IMG/VR virus record: IMGVR_UViG_3300032093_000678
Coordinates: 1 to 27,606 of that record
Origin: a virus
Reading direction: 5' to 3' (one strand)
DNA: 27,606 bases
Shown here: positions 1 through 8,700 of the stretch, in pieces
How positions within the stretch are numbered: position 1 is the stretch's first letter
Layout of the letters: every line of letters begins with the position of its first letter
Notes under the pieces: generated by a model
Database searches by the model: none
Seen by the model: only the letters and a program-made list of their open reading frames with translations
Told to the model about the DNA's origin: nothing
Position numbers and translations under genes: made by a program

Positions 1-2177
1 CTCCCTTGGCGATTTATGAAGGCGCAAAGTCCAGCATTGGTAACGTTGATGCGATTAGACCCATACCTAAAACCAGTTACCGTGTCATCAGTAGTCGTTT
101 TGTTTATAAATACATCACCAGCGCTATTAATTCTCATCCGCTCTACAACACCGGCCGACCCATCGGGAGTTGTGAAAAATAGCAGCCTACCTGGACTATC
201 AGTTGTATCTCCAGAAGTTGTCCAGTCTCCGTCCGCCTCAGCTTTAATAAGTGCGGCATCTGACCAGCCAACGCCGTCAGCGCCACGAAATGCTATGTAG
301 CCAAGGGCGTCGCCTGTCGTAACTTCAGTAAATGAACCATCAGTAGTACCGCGAGAGCGGTTTAGATCAAGAACAGGAGCAGTACCTGGGTCTGTACCGT
401 TGTAACTGGTAAAAGCTGCGCCGCCGTAAGCTCCCGATCCGGTGGTAACGATTGCAAGTTTTTCGTCAATACGAAGATTGTTAGTGGCAGTAGACGTGCC
501 AACTAACAACCTGCCGGAGCTATCGATGCGGGCGCGTTCAGATGTGTTTGTATAGAAAGCAAGTGCGTTGGGCGCACCAAAATTCATTACACCGTTAAGG
601 CCACTAGTCGTTGATCCAGTAGTAGGCGTGCCGCTATATGTACCCCAAATGTTTAGATAGTTAGTAAGTACCGTGTCTGATTCGCTGTCGCCATTCAGCA
701 TCATGCTTAGCATTTTTGCCGTGCTGATATTTGACGCATTACGACGCAAAATTAAGCCAGGATAGTTCCAATTCATTGAATTGGCGAAGGATGCCCCAGC
801 GTTTGTGTTAACTACGTCAAGTGCATAAGCAGGGCTAGTAGTGCCAATCCCTAGTCGCCCTAGATAATCCAGCGTCATACGAGTCGCCGGAACATCACCA
901 TTTGAAACCTTGAAGTTAAGGTTTATTTGATTGCTACCATTGTTAGTTGCTTCAACCTGAGCAGATCTTACTCCAGGAGCAGCGTCAGTTGGACTTAAAT
1001 CAAGACTAACTCCTGTTGAAGCTGTCGCTGAGTTATTGCGGATTGCAGCGCCAATTACAGAACTTCCTGCACTTGTTTGGCTGGTGTGGAGAATCGCCCC
1101 AGGGCTACTAGTCCCCAGACCTAAGCGGCCACTGGGGTCCAGGCGCATTCGCTCGGTGTTGTTTGTGCGGAACTCAAGCGCATGATTGCTATATGTCCCG
1201 AGTACACCAGCCCCCGATCCTGTATTGCCCAACAAGACAAATGGACTGGTCAGACCGCGATCACCAAAGCCAGCAAAGCCATTAGTACATAAAGCCTCAG
1301 AGGCAGAGCTAGTGCCGTTGGTGCCAATGCTTATATTTCCACTTGCATTAATGAAGAGTCTGCCAACGGAATTAGTCGAGATGGCTACTTGGTCTGCGCC
1401 GGGGGAGTAGATGCCGGTGTTGGTGTCGCCGGTAAATGTAATGCTTGGTGTTGCAGCCGCACCAGCAGATGCGCTGATAATGCTGTCAAATGTTGCGGTG
1501 CTGGTTACATCCAGCGTGCCAGGTACATCAACGTTGCTAGTCCACTCAACGCCAGTACCAGCAGCGTCGGTCTGCAGCAGCTGGCGAGCAGAACCATCAG
1601 CCAACTTTGAAACAGCAATCTCAGCACTTGCCGAAATGTCGCCATCCACAATCGTGGAATCGGCAATCATCGTGCTGGTAACGCTGCCGGTATCGCCAGT
1701 GGTGACGACAGTACCGGTCACGTCAGGCAGCGTGATCGTCTTATCCGACGCGACCGAGGCAGGTGCCTGCAGCGCGATGTAGTTGGTGCCGTTAGCGGTA
1801 GTTTCGCGGAAACGGACCTGTTGCTGGTTATCCATTACCAGCGCACCAGTCATCGTGTCGCCGCTGGCGTTGACGAACTCGCCGGCTTCACTGCGCCATG
1901 CGGAGCCGTCCCAAATTTTTAGTACGTAATTGCCGCCAGTTGTATCCAGCCACTGTTCGCCAACGGTGTTGCCACTTTGACCGCCACTGGCAGGCGTAGC
2001 GTTTGGTGCAGTCGTACCAATATGGACGGGGCCAACCTTTACAAGGGCGCCAGCACTGTCTTTGAAAAATAGACCGGTGCTTGTGGCGTTCGTGTTAATC
2101 GCCAGTTGCCCGTCGGACATTGCGCCAGGAGTTGGGCGCTTATCTGCAGTGCCGCTACGAAGGTGCTGAAGGGCCAT
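1..2177 (-). CDS. Tail fibre protein 2 (partial, 3' end beyond window)
   Basis: The minus-strand frame starts at the ATG at 2177 (MALQHLRSGTADKR...) and stays open to the left edge, giving at least 725 codons with no stop seen in the stretches I read. The N-terminus (about residues 1-50, including DGQLAINTN and FFKDSAG) is a virion-attachment type segment. It is followed by GDTMTGALVM and KTITLPDVTGTVV modules, then GDTNTGIYSPGADQ. Next come repeated shaft units ending in ERMRLDPSGRLGLGTSSP, RMTLDYLGRLGIGTTSP and ERARIDSSGRLLVGTST, and finally GRLLFFTTPDGSAG and ERMRINSAGDV. These patterns are typical of long trimeric phage fibres that often end in an auto-cleaving chaperone domain, which would lie outside the window. 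It probably recognises the host surface. It follows fibre 1 after a 50-base gap. No good Shine-Dalgarno precedes the ATG (an AAGGA lies too close), but the N-terminal pattern supports this start. Confidence 0.85.
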   Translation of the reverse strand, partial: MALQHLRSGTADKRPTPGAMSDGQLAINTNATSTGLFFKDSAGALVKVGPVHIGTTAPNATPASGGQSGNTVGEQWLDTTGGNYVLKIWDGSAWRSEAGEFVNASGDTMTGALVMDNQQQVRFRETTANGTNYIALQAPASVASDKTITLPDVTGTVVTTGDTGSVTSTMIADSTIVDGDISASAEIAVSKLADGSARQLLQTDAAGTGVEWTSNVDVPGTLDVTSTATFDSIISASAGAAATPSITFTGDTNTGIYSPGADQVAISTNSVGRLFINASGNISIGTNGTSSASEALCTNGFAGFGDRGLTSPFVLLGNTGSGAGVLGTYSNHALEFRTNNTERMRLDPSGRLGLGTSSPGAILHTSQTSAGSSVIGAAIRNNSATASTGVSLDLSPTDAAPGVRSAQVEATNNGSNQINLNFKVSNGDVPATRMTLDYLGRLGIGTTSPAYALDVVNTNAGASFANSMNWNYPGLILRRNASNISTAKMLSMMLNGDSESDTVLTNYLNIWGTYSGTPTTGSTTSGLNGVMNFGAPNALAFYTNTSERARIDSSGRLLVGTSTATNNLRIDEKLAIVTTGSGAYGGAAFTSYNGTDPGTAPVLDLNRSRGTTDGSFTEVTTGDALGYIAFRGADGVGWSDAALIKAEADGDWTTSGDTTDSPGRLLFFTTPDGSAGVVERMRINSAGDVFINKTTTDDTVTGFRYGSNRINVTNAGLCAFINRQG

Positions 2178-2185
2178 TCCTTAAC

Positions 2186-2195
2186 GCCCGCAGGC
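2186..2195. promoter_or_regulatory. Small GCC/GGC inverted repeat in leader of fibre 2
   Basis: The 50-base gap between the two fibre genes holds GCCCGCAGGC, a short GCC...GGC stem with a CGCA loop, about 10 bases before the ATG of fibre 2. The same kind of element occurs in the leaders of fibre 1, capsid and scaffold. Its function is unknown. It could affect translation initiation, or it could be chance in a GC-rich gap. Confidence 0.3.
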
Positions 2196-2227
2196 CGGAA
2201 ATTACCTTCTAACTGTAACGACTCTCC

Positions 2228-4348
2228 TTAATACGTCCCGTCGTTTAAGTCGCTAGTCAAAGCCACCGTGCCAGTGCTATTCGGCAGGGTGATTGTCCGG
2301 TCAGCCGTGGGATCGGTAACGGTCAGCGTGGTTTCGTAATCGTTGGCGGTAAGACCTTCAAAAATGATCGTGGTGCCGGTACCCATCGCTAGGTTGCCGG
2401 TCATGGTGTCGCCGGCTTTAGCGATTTTCTCGTTATCTACTTCGGCAATGGCGCCCTGAACGTTTGTACTGGCGATGTTGCCGGTAGGCGTAAAGCCGAC
2501 GTTCGATGCGATCTGAGCAACAATCGTTTCCGACGTTTCGATCAGGACATAGCTAGTGCCGTTTGACAGCAGAATGTCGGGTGGTTCCAGTGCAACAGCA
2601 GGTGCGGGAGCCGTGCCGGTTCCTGTTTGGCTAACAACGACGTAATAACGATTGTTGTTTGTGGCTGCCGCAGGAAGAGCTGCACCAGATGTAAAACCTG
2701 CCGCCGTACCCTCAGCCGTTACGGAATCCAGCAGGTTGGTGTTTGCGTCATAAGTACCAGCAAGGATAATTTCACCGGCGCTAATACCGACAGGCTGGTA
2801 AACGTTTCCGTCCCAGAGATACAGATCGCGGGTTAGCGGATTAAAGAAGAATTGTCCAATATGTTCAGCTGTAGGCTGCGACTCGCCGAATAGCGAAACA
2901 GCGTAATCAGCGACTTTTGCGCCAGTGATCGCGTTGTTGGCGATGCGTGCAGTGGCAAATTCACCAGTTGTAATTTTGCTGGCGTCAAGGTTTGGGATAT
3001 CAGCGGCTTCAATTGCTGCGCCAGTTGTGACGTGACCTTGGGCGTCAATCGTCACCTTGGAATAGGTGCCGGCAGTTGCGCTATTGCTATGGTTCAGCGT
3101 GCCGCTGCTAACGGAAAGACCTGTGCCAGGTTGGATGATGCCTTTGGTGCTGCCGGTGGCATCCGGTAAATCTCCGGGAACCAGTGCGCGGAAGGCAGGT
3201 GTTGTAGATGCACCGCTTGTAGGACCAGCCCAAACCGTGTTGGCGGACTGGGTGTTAAGCGTTACGTCAACAGCAGCAGTGAAATTATCTGGATAGGTAA
3301 CAGCAAATGCGAGCGGAGTGGATTCCGTAATCGTGATCTCGTTCAGCGCAGATTGCCGCTGCCAAGTGCTACCGGTCCAGGCGTATCCGTAACCAGTTGC
3401 GGTGTTCAGCCACTGCTGACCAGTAAATGCACCAGAGCCGCTTGGAGTGACGTTGCTGACAATGGTGGCGCTGTCGTCCGCAAGTTTGCCGGCAGTTACA
3501 GCGTCATCAACGATCTTGGCTGTAGTTACAGCGTTACTGGCCAGCTTTGCCTCAGTTACAGCAGCGCTAGCGATGGTTGCCGCAAATGAGCCAGTGCCCG
3601 AGCCGGTAACGTCGCCGGTCAGTGTGATCGTCTGGTCGCCGGTGTTGGTGCCGGAGCTGGTGCCGCTGTGCGTGCCAGAGAAGGTGCCGGACTGTGTAGC
3701 GAGAGTTCCCAGTCCCAGCGTGGCGCGTTGGGCGGTGGCATCGGCGTCGTCAAGCAGTGCCCGACCTGCTGCGGTACAGGTAATTTCCTCAACGTCGCCG
3801 GATCCTGCGCTGCTGCGTCCCAGCAGTTTGTCCGTGGCGGAAACGTCTTGGATCTTGGCGTAGGTAACAGCACCGTTCGCTAGTGCTGCCGTGCCAAGGC
3901 TGTCGCATTTTGCAGTTGTAACTGCACCGTCAAGAATTTTGGCGGTCGTTACAGCGTCATTGGCAATGGTCGCGTTGACGTTTGCGAAGGCGCCACCGCT
4001 AAAAACTTGGAGTACCCCAGTGCTGCTGTTGAAATAGCCGCGACCTTCAAAGTTGTCGGAGCTGGGGGCAGTGGTATCAACCGCAATGCTGGAATCAGCC
4101 GCAAGCTTGGCAGCAGTGACAGCGCCGGTGGCCAGTGCGGTAGCACCGATCTTGGTGGTGCTGGACTGATCCAGCTTGGAAAGATCAATACTGCTGGCGT
4201 CTACAAGGTCAAGACCGGCATCTACCAGATCCTTGACCGTGATCTTTTTGGTCTGGCTGGCTGATACGTCAGCAACAGGCAGTACGTCAGTGGCCGCCGC
4301 AGACGCAGCCGGTAGGGCAGGTAACTGCGTAATGCGTTGGTCGGACAA
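2228..4348 (-). CDS. Tail fibre protein 1
   Basis: This 706-residue, low-aromatic, Ala/Thr/Gly-rich protein looks like a trimeric fibre. Residues 1-45 (ITQLPALPAASAAATDVLPV, then KKITVKDLV) resemble the conserved virion-attachment N-terminus found in many phage fibres. Residues about 65-170 and 255-300 carry AVTTAKI/AVTAGKL repeats, and residues about 215-260 carry GT.SGT and TLTGDVTGSGTGSF shaft elements. The C-terminus has GDTMTGNLAMG and RTITLPNSTGTVAL, a module that reappears inside fibre 2. The start is a TTG at 4348, chosen because a perfect GGAGG (4356..4360 on the minus strand) sits seven bases upstream and the N-terminal motif begins there. It lies between a tail-tube-like gene and fibre 2, so it probably forms part of the adsorption apparatus. 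No catalytic domain was recognised. Confidence 0.85.
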   Translation of the reverse strand: MSDQRITQLPALPAASAAATDVLPVADVSASQTKKITVKDLVDAGLDLVDASSIDLSKLDQSSTTKIGATALATGAVTAAKLAADSSIAVDTTAPSSDNFEGRGYFNSSTGVLQVFSGGAFANVNATIANDAVTTAKILDGAVTTAKCDSLGTAALANGAVTYAKIQDVSATDKLLGRSSAGSGDVEEITCTAAGRALLDDADATAQRATLGLGTLATQSGTFSGTHSGTSSGTNTGDQTITLTGDVTGSGTGSFAATIASAAVTEAKLASNAVTTAKIVDDAVTAGKLADDSATIVSNVTPSGSGAFTGQQWLNTATGYGYAWTGSTWQRQSALNEITITESTPLAFAVTYPDNFTAAVDVTLNTQSANTVWAGPTSGASTTPAFRALVPGDLPDATGSTKGIIQPGTGLSVSSGTLNHSNSATAGTYSKVTIDAQGHVTTGAAIEAADIPNLDASKITTGEFATARIANNAITGAKVADYAVSLFGESQPTAEHIGQFFFNPLTRDLYLWDGNVYQPVGISAGEIILAGTYDANTNLLDSVTAEGTAAGFTSGAALPAAATNNNRYYVVVSQTGTGTAPAPAVALEPPDILLSNGTSYVLIETSETIVAQIASNVGFTPTGNIASTNVQGAIAEVDNEKIAKAGDTMTGNLAMGTGTTIIFEGLTANDYETTLTVTDPTADRTITLPNSTGTVALTSDLNDGTY

Positions 4349-4355
4349 GGTAAAG

Positions 4356-4360
4356 CCTCC
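4356..4360 (-). promoter_or_regulatory. Strong ribosome binding site deciding a TTG start
   Basis: The minus strand reads GGAGG seven bases before TTG, the inferred start of fibre 1 (4348). No ATG or GTG is better placed, so this site decides the start. A GCC-TGC-GGC inverted repeat (4364..4372, plus-strand reading) lies immediately upstream. Confidence 0.65.
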
Positions 4361-4384
4361 GGTGCCTGCGGCCGTAAAATCAGT

Positions 4385-5260
4385 TTAGTCAGTAGCTTCC
4401 TGAAGCAGAAAGTCGAGTGACTGCTCCAGTTGGATACGGTCGTCGTCTTCCTTAAGGATGTAATCAGCCGGTCTGCCGACAAGCAACCGGATTTCGCCGG
4501 TAGTCACAAAATCAATCGCGCACTGGATCGTGTCGGTTGTATTGACCGTGACCCCAGCACGAGTCACCATCGCGGTGGTCTGGTAAAAAATCGTCTGCGT
4601 CTCAGGCGTAATTTCTGAGTCGGTCAGATAAAAAGCACAGTCAAATTCGCTGCCAATGTCTAAGCGCTGGATCAACTGCAGCATCAGCAACGGCGATTCT
4701 TTAGAGCCATCGCTGGTGTAGTCAAAAAAGCAGTCAATCGTGCCAGAGCCGCTGATCAGACCGGCGGCATACTGATTGCGGAATTTATCGCTAAGGCTGG
4801 TTACATCCAGTGCTTCACGGTCGGTATTTAGCTGATAGCTGGTGACATTACCGAGCGTGTTGTAACTAACGTCGCGAATTGTGTACGTGATCTCAATCGG
4901 TGCGCCAGTAAAGGCATAAACCGTTAGCTCAGCAGACCTGTTGTTGTTTACGGCGTCAGAAAATGTCGGGAAAAACCGCAGGCCACCGGCGTTGTTGATG
5001 TTGACGTAAGCGGAGATTTCTTTTTCGACCGCTCCAGACAACCAAGATCCTGGCGCGAAACACTCCAAGCCTCGTGCGTCTGCTGTTGAAATGTCCAAGC
5101 GGTCGCCGGTAAGGATGTTGTCTAGCGATGTATCTAGACCGATCCTATTTAGCGTCGTTGTAACGTCTGCCGGATCAATGCTGTCTGCAACTTGTACTGG
5201 GACAGCGCCAGTATTTCGCCGCAGTTTTACGGTGCCGTGAACACCAAGAAAAACCGTCAT
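4385..5260 (-). CDS. Tail-tube-like protein (long form)
   Basis: This 291-residue protein is placed just after the tail tip gene. Its central part (about residues 140-230) has a tail-tube-like signature: an SYQLNTDREALDVTSLSD strand, then a Y..GLISGSGTIDCFFDY hairpin. It lines up by eye with the 145-residue neighbour (5257..5694) and with the major tail protein (13351..14106). The first 130 residues are extra and may form an additional domain. Its ATG overlaps the stop of the upstream gene in an ATGA motif, so the two are probably translationally coupled. Known relatives of the fold form the tail tube or tip adaptors. Lying beside the fibres, it may be a tail-tip or fibre-attachment ring component, which is inference. 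It could also be a decoration protein. Confidence 0.6.
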   Translation of the reverse strand: MTVFLGVHGTVKLRRNTGAVPVQVADSIDPADVTTTLNRIGLDTSLDNILTGDRLDISTADARGLECFAPGSWLSGAVEKEISAYVNINNAGGLRFFPTFSDAVNNNRSAELTVYAFTGAPIEITYTIRDVSYNTLGNVTSYQLNTDREALDVTSLSDKFRNQYAAGLISGSGTIDCFFDYTSDGSKESPLLMLQLIQRLDIGSEFDCAFYLTDSEITPETQTIFYQTTAMVTRAGVTVNTTDTIQCAIDFVTTGEIRLLVGRPADYILKEDDDRIQLEQSLDFLLQEATD

Positions 5261-5694
5261 GCGATTACGCCTCCGGCAATAAAGTCGCCGTCAACCGTAA
5301 ATTGAATTGGTACGGAAGTCAGTTCGCCTGTAGATACCGCAACCTGCGCAGAAGTGATGTAGGCATAAAACTGGATGTTGTCGTTGGAGTTGCTGCCTAC
5401 GCGCAGTTCCATCAGTACACGGTCAGATTCGGCAACCGCGCCAACCTTTTGAATCTTGCTCAGGAGTGCGGTGAACTGGCTGTAGGTAGCGGATTCGCCG
5501 GCTTCGAGCCTGTAGTACACCAGCGTGGCGCTGCCGGTGGCGCTTTTAATGCCGGGGACAAAGGTATTGCTGGTGCTATCGACAGTGTTGGTATTGATCA
5601 GCTCCACGGTCGTGTCCAGCGACCAATCGCGGATCTTGGCGACAGGCTTACTGTCAATCACGAGGGAGCCGGATCGACCTGTGTAAAAACCCAT
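5257..5694 (-). CDS. Tail-tube-like protein (short form)
   Basis: This 145-residue protein starts MGFYTGRSGSLVIDSK and continues with KIRDWSLDTTVELINTNTVD and FVPGIKSATGSATLVYY. The pattern of a WS strand, a [D/N]T.[T/V] turn and a G..SATGSATL hairpin is characteristic of phage tail-tube-type proteins (inference from the family). It is about the length of a minimal tube subunit. It begins 26 bases downstream of the gpJ-like gene and is coupled through ATGA to the 291-residue paralogue. Because a separate 251-residue major tail protein exists at 13351..14106, this one more likely builds a specialised ring near the tip than the tube itself. That role has not been shown. Confidence 0.6.
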   Translation of the reverse strand: MGFYTGRSGSLVIDSKPVAKIRDWSLDTTVELINTNTVDSTSNTFVPGIKSATGSATLVYYRLEAGESATYSQFTALLSKIQKVGAVAESDRVLMELRVGSNSNDNIQFYAYITSAQVAVSTGELTSVPIQFTVDGDFIAGGVIA

Positions 5695-5720
5695 CGGACT
5701 GCGCTATGCGTAGTTTCAGG

Positions 5721-8700
5721 CTAGCGGATGGTAAATAGACCGTCGCTAAAGTCAGCGATCAGGCTTTGACCGGAGTTATCGCACGGATGCTCCACAGCCC
5801 GGACGCTGACTTCGCCTTCCTCGTCCATCTGGACTTCAACCACGCGGAAGGTGCGCTTTGCCTTGGCAGGTGTCCCAAGTACAAACAGCCAACCTTCGTA
5901 GCCGGCAAGGGAGCTAGCCACGTTGGAACTGATGCTGGCGGTTGTGGTAATGACGCTTTGGCCGTCCCTGTAAAGCAGCACGCTGTAGCTGCCGTTGGGG
6001 ATTGCATCTGCCAGCGGGATATTTAACGCACCTCCAGATTCGATCTGTCCGCTGTAGATGCCCTGCCATTCCTGCAAGCCGGCGTCAACGTAGATGTAAG
6101 CGCCAGGGGACAGTGGGCTGTCGGTTGGAAAGGTCTTGAACTCGATGTTGCGGCGGATGTTGCGGCGCTGCTGGCACAACAACTTGGCGTACATGATCGC
6201 TTGACTTCTGTTGGTGACGTATTGCGACAGGTCAAACGTCTGACGGATTGCTGTTGCTTCAGTCACGCCAACAAGGTTTACATCAACGCTGGCATTACGC
6301 GGAAACACGCCGTCACGTTCAGTGTTGCGATAAATCACCGTGGCGATCAAATCCTGAACGCTGCTTCCGTAATCAATAAATTCTTCCTTATAGGAATCCT
6401 CAAGGATGTTGCCAGCGGTGAACATGGCGCGAATTGGCACCGTGCGGGTGATATTCCCGCTGTTGTCACAAGGCACTGCAGGGATCAAAGTCTCCTTGCC
6501 GCCGATGCGTCCCAGTTCCAGCAGGCTGTATGGACCAACTTCTGCCCAGAATTGACGCCAAGCAGTGGGCTCGGCAATTACACCGTCAAAGAACAGGTTA
6601 TTGCGCTGGCAGAAACGTTTAGCCAGTGCCAGTGCAGGCAGATCAATGCCTTCAATTTTGGCGAACTGTCCAATGCCATCCACCGTGTCAAGGATAGTGT
6701 CTAGGAAGATTTCAGGCGCAAGGCTGGTGGCTGTATCTGGTGTGGAGCTGTAACTGCCATCGTCGTTTAGGCGGCGTACCAGCCGACCTTTGTTGACAAA
6801 CACGCTCATGGAGCGCAGATCTTGTACGCCTTGGCCGCTGTAAACGTTGAAGCCCAGCATCGTCAGGTTGCTGTACAGCTGCGGATAGTTGCTGAACGCC
6901 TCGGTGGATTGCTCCGTAACGGCTTTAATTTCTAGTTCGGGCCCGTTGTCAAAGCTGAAGTTCAACTGCGTATCTGAACGCATGGAAAACAGGCTCCATT
7001 CGTCAATTTCAGATGGGTTGCGATTGATTGGTGCAAGATAACCGTCACGGGTACGCAGTTTACCGGTGAAGGTAAAAGTACCGCCGGCAGGACCGGTAAT
7101 GTTTTGAACGGTGCCAGCGTTCTCGACGTAGGCGAAATCAGTGAGACCGTAATACCGCATTTCCGCAGCGGTTTCAGCAATCGGTTCAAACTTAAATTGC
7201 CAGTTGCCGATATTGTCGCCAGCGATGAACTTTAAGAACGTGTAGTTATCCTGATCAGCTCCACGTCGGATTACAAAGATACGTGGCACTCGAACCCATG
7301 CGCCGCCGGTGCGTCGATAAAGCACCCAGAAAAACATAGAGCGGAGCTTATAACCGTTATCGCTGTCTTTGTAGGTTTTGGTCTCAACTTCGCCGTAGGT
7401 TTTGGCACGACCTTGTACGCGCTTAAATACGCGAGCTTTTAAGGCAAAGTCGACAATGCGGCAAGGGGTAATCGTTTCGTACGACGCCTCCTCAATCTTC
7501 ACCATGCACTTGGTGTCGAAAAAGTCGTTTTGCAGTTCTGGATTGTCAATAACCGACTGGTAATAAGCTTTTTCTACTTCCAGTGCCGCAATCTGGGCGC
7601 GCCAGCCGTTTGCCCTTGCTTCTGTAGCTGCCGCATCTACGTTGCCTGAATCACCATAAATAGCGCCAATTTCTTCGTTCAATTTTTGAATACGACGCAG
7701 TTTTGCTTTACGGTCTTCGCGAAGACTGCGGCCTTTGCCGTTGTCCGCAAAACCATACTGGCGGATGGCTTCATCTAGCTTTGCCGTTATATTTTTTAGC
7801 CGTCTGTTTACAGCACGTATCTCTTCTTTCCAGCTACGGATTGCTGCTCTGTTGCGCTGTGCGGCTGGTTTATCCAGTTCGTCATCAATGTACACCTGGA
7901 AGAGCCGACGCCGCTCCCTAGCGTCTTCTACTTTATTAGCAAAGTGAATTACAACTGGGTCGTATATGCTGCCGTCATCGCTTGTGATGGCTTCAATTTC
8001 TTCTGTTGTCCACTTGCGATCTCGTAGTTCTTCAATGCTGTCAATAAGAGCATTGATCTCTGCTACGCGGCTATTGATCTGATCAATGCGCGCTTGTGCT
8101 GAAGGCGTAAGCAGTGGGGGCGTCTGACTGAGCAGCTCGCGTAAAACTTGGATCTCTGTGTTTAATCTTGCAATCTCATCTGAGGCTTCTTTTTCGTTTG
8201 CCTTGTATGTGAGCGTGCCGTAATCTTCGTTAGGGCAAACGCCAGATTCAATACACTCAAAATCAATATTGGTGGCATCATTATCGAGTTCCAGGTCGGT
8301 GATTTGACCTTTTACACGTAGTTTTGCGCTGCCTAGTTTGTAGGTGCTGGCGGCATCAATGGAGCTAAGGAGTGTGCGTCGCAGTTCTGATGCAGCTTGC
8401 CGTACGTCGCTGGCGCCACTGCTGCTGAGTGGTTTGAAGCGCAGCGTAAATACTGTTCCAACGGGAATGGCAGGGCGGGAGTTATCCAGCTTGTTATCGG
8501 GCCAGTATCCGCCACGTCCATTCAATTCGATGCCCAAATCAGCGCGTAGGTTGGAACTACCGCGTTCATCTCGATCTAGGTACAGAACATTGATGGGAAT
8601 TGGAGCTGTGACGCCACAGCGTGTTGCTGTAGACGGTGAAAATGCTTGGCTAAAGCCTTCTGTCCGTGTTGCGCCAGCTAAAGACGCTTTGTACACAAAT

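Noticed and set aside
1186-1782. Plus-strand frames inside the partial fibre 2 gene
   Set aside because: They are shadows of the minus-strand fibre frame, which reads through with recognisable fibre motifs.
3447-3863. A 138-codon plus-strand frame opposite fibre 1
   Set aside because: It is composed almost wholly of Ala, Ser, Val and Pro, the mirror of the repetitive fibre code.
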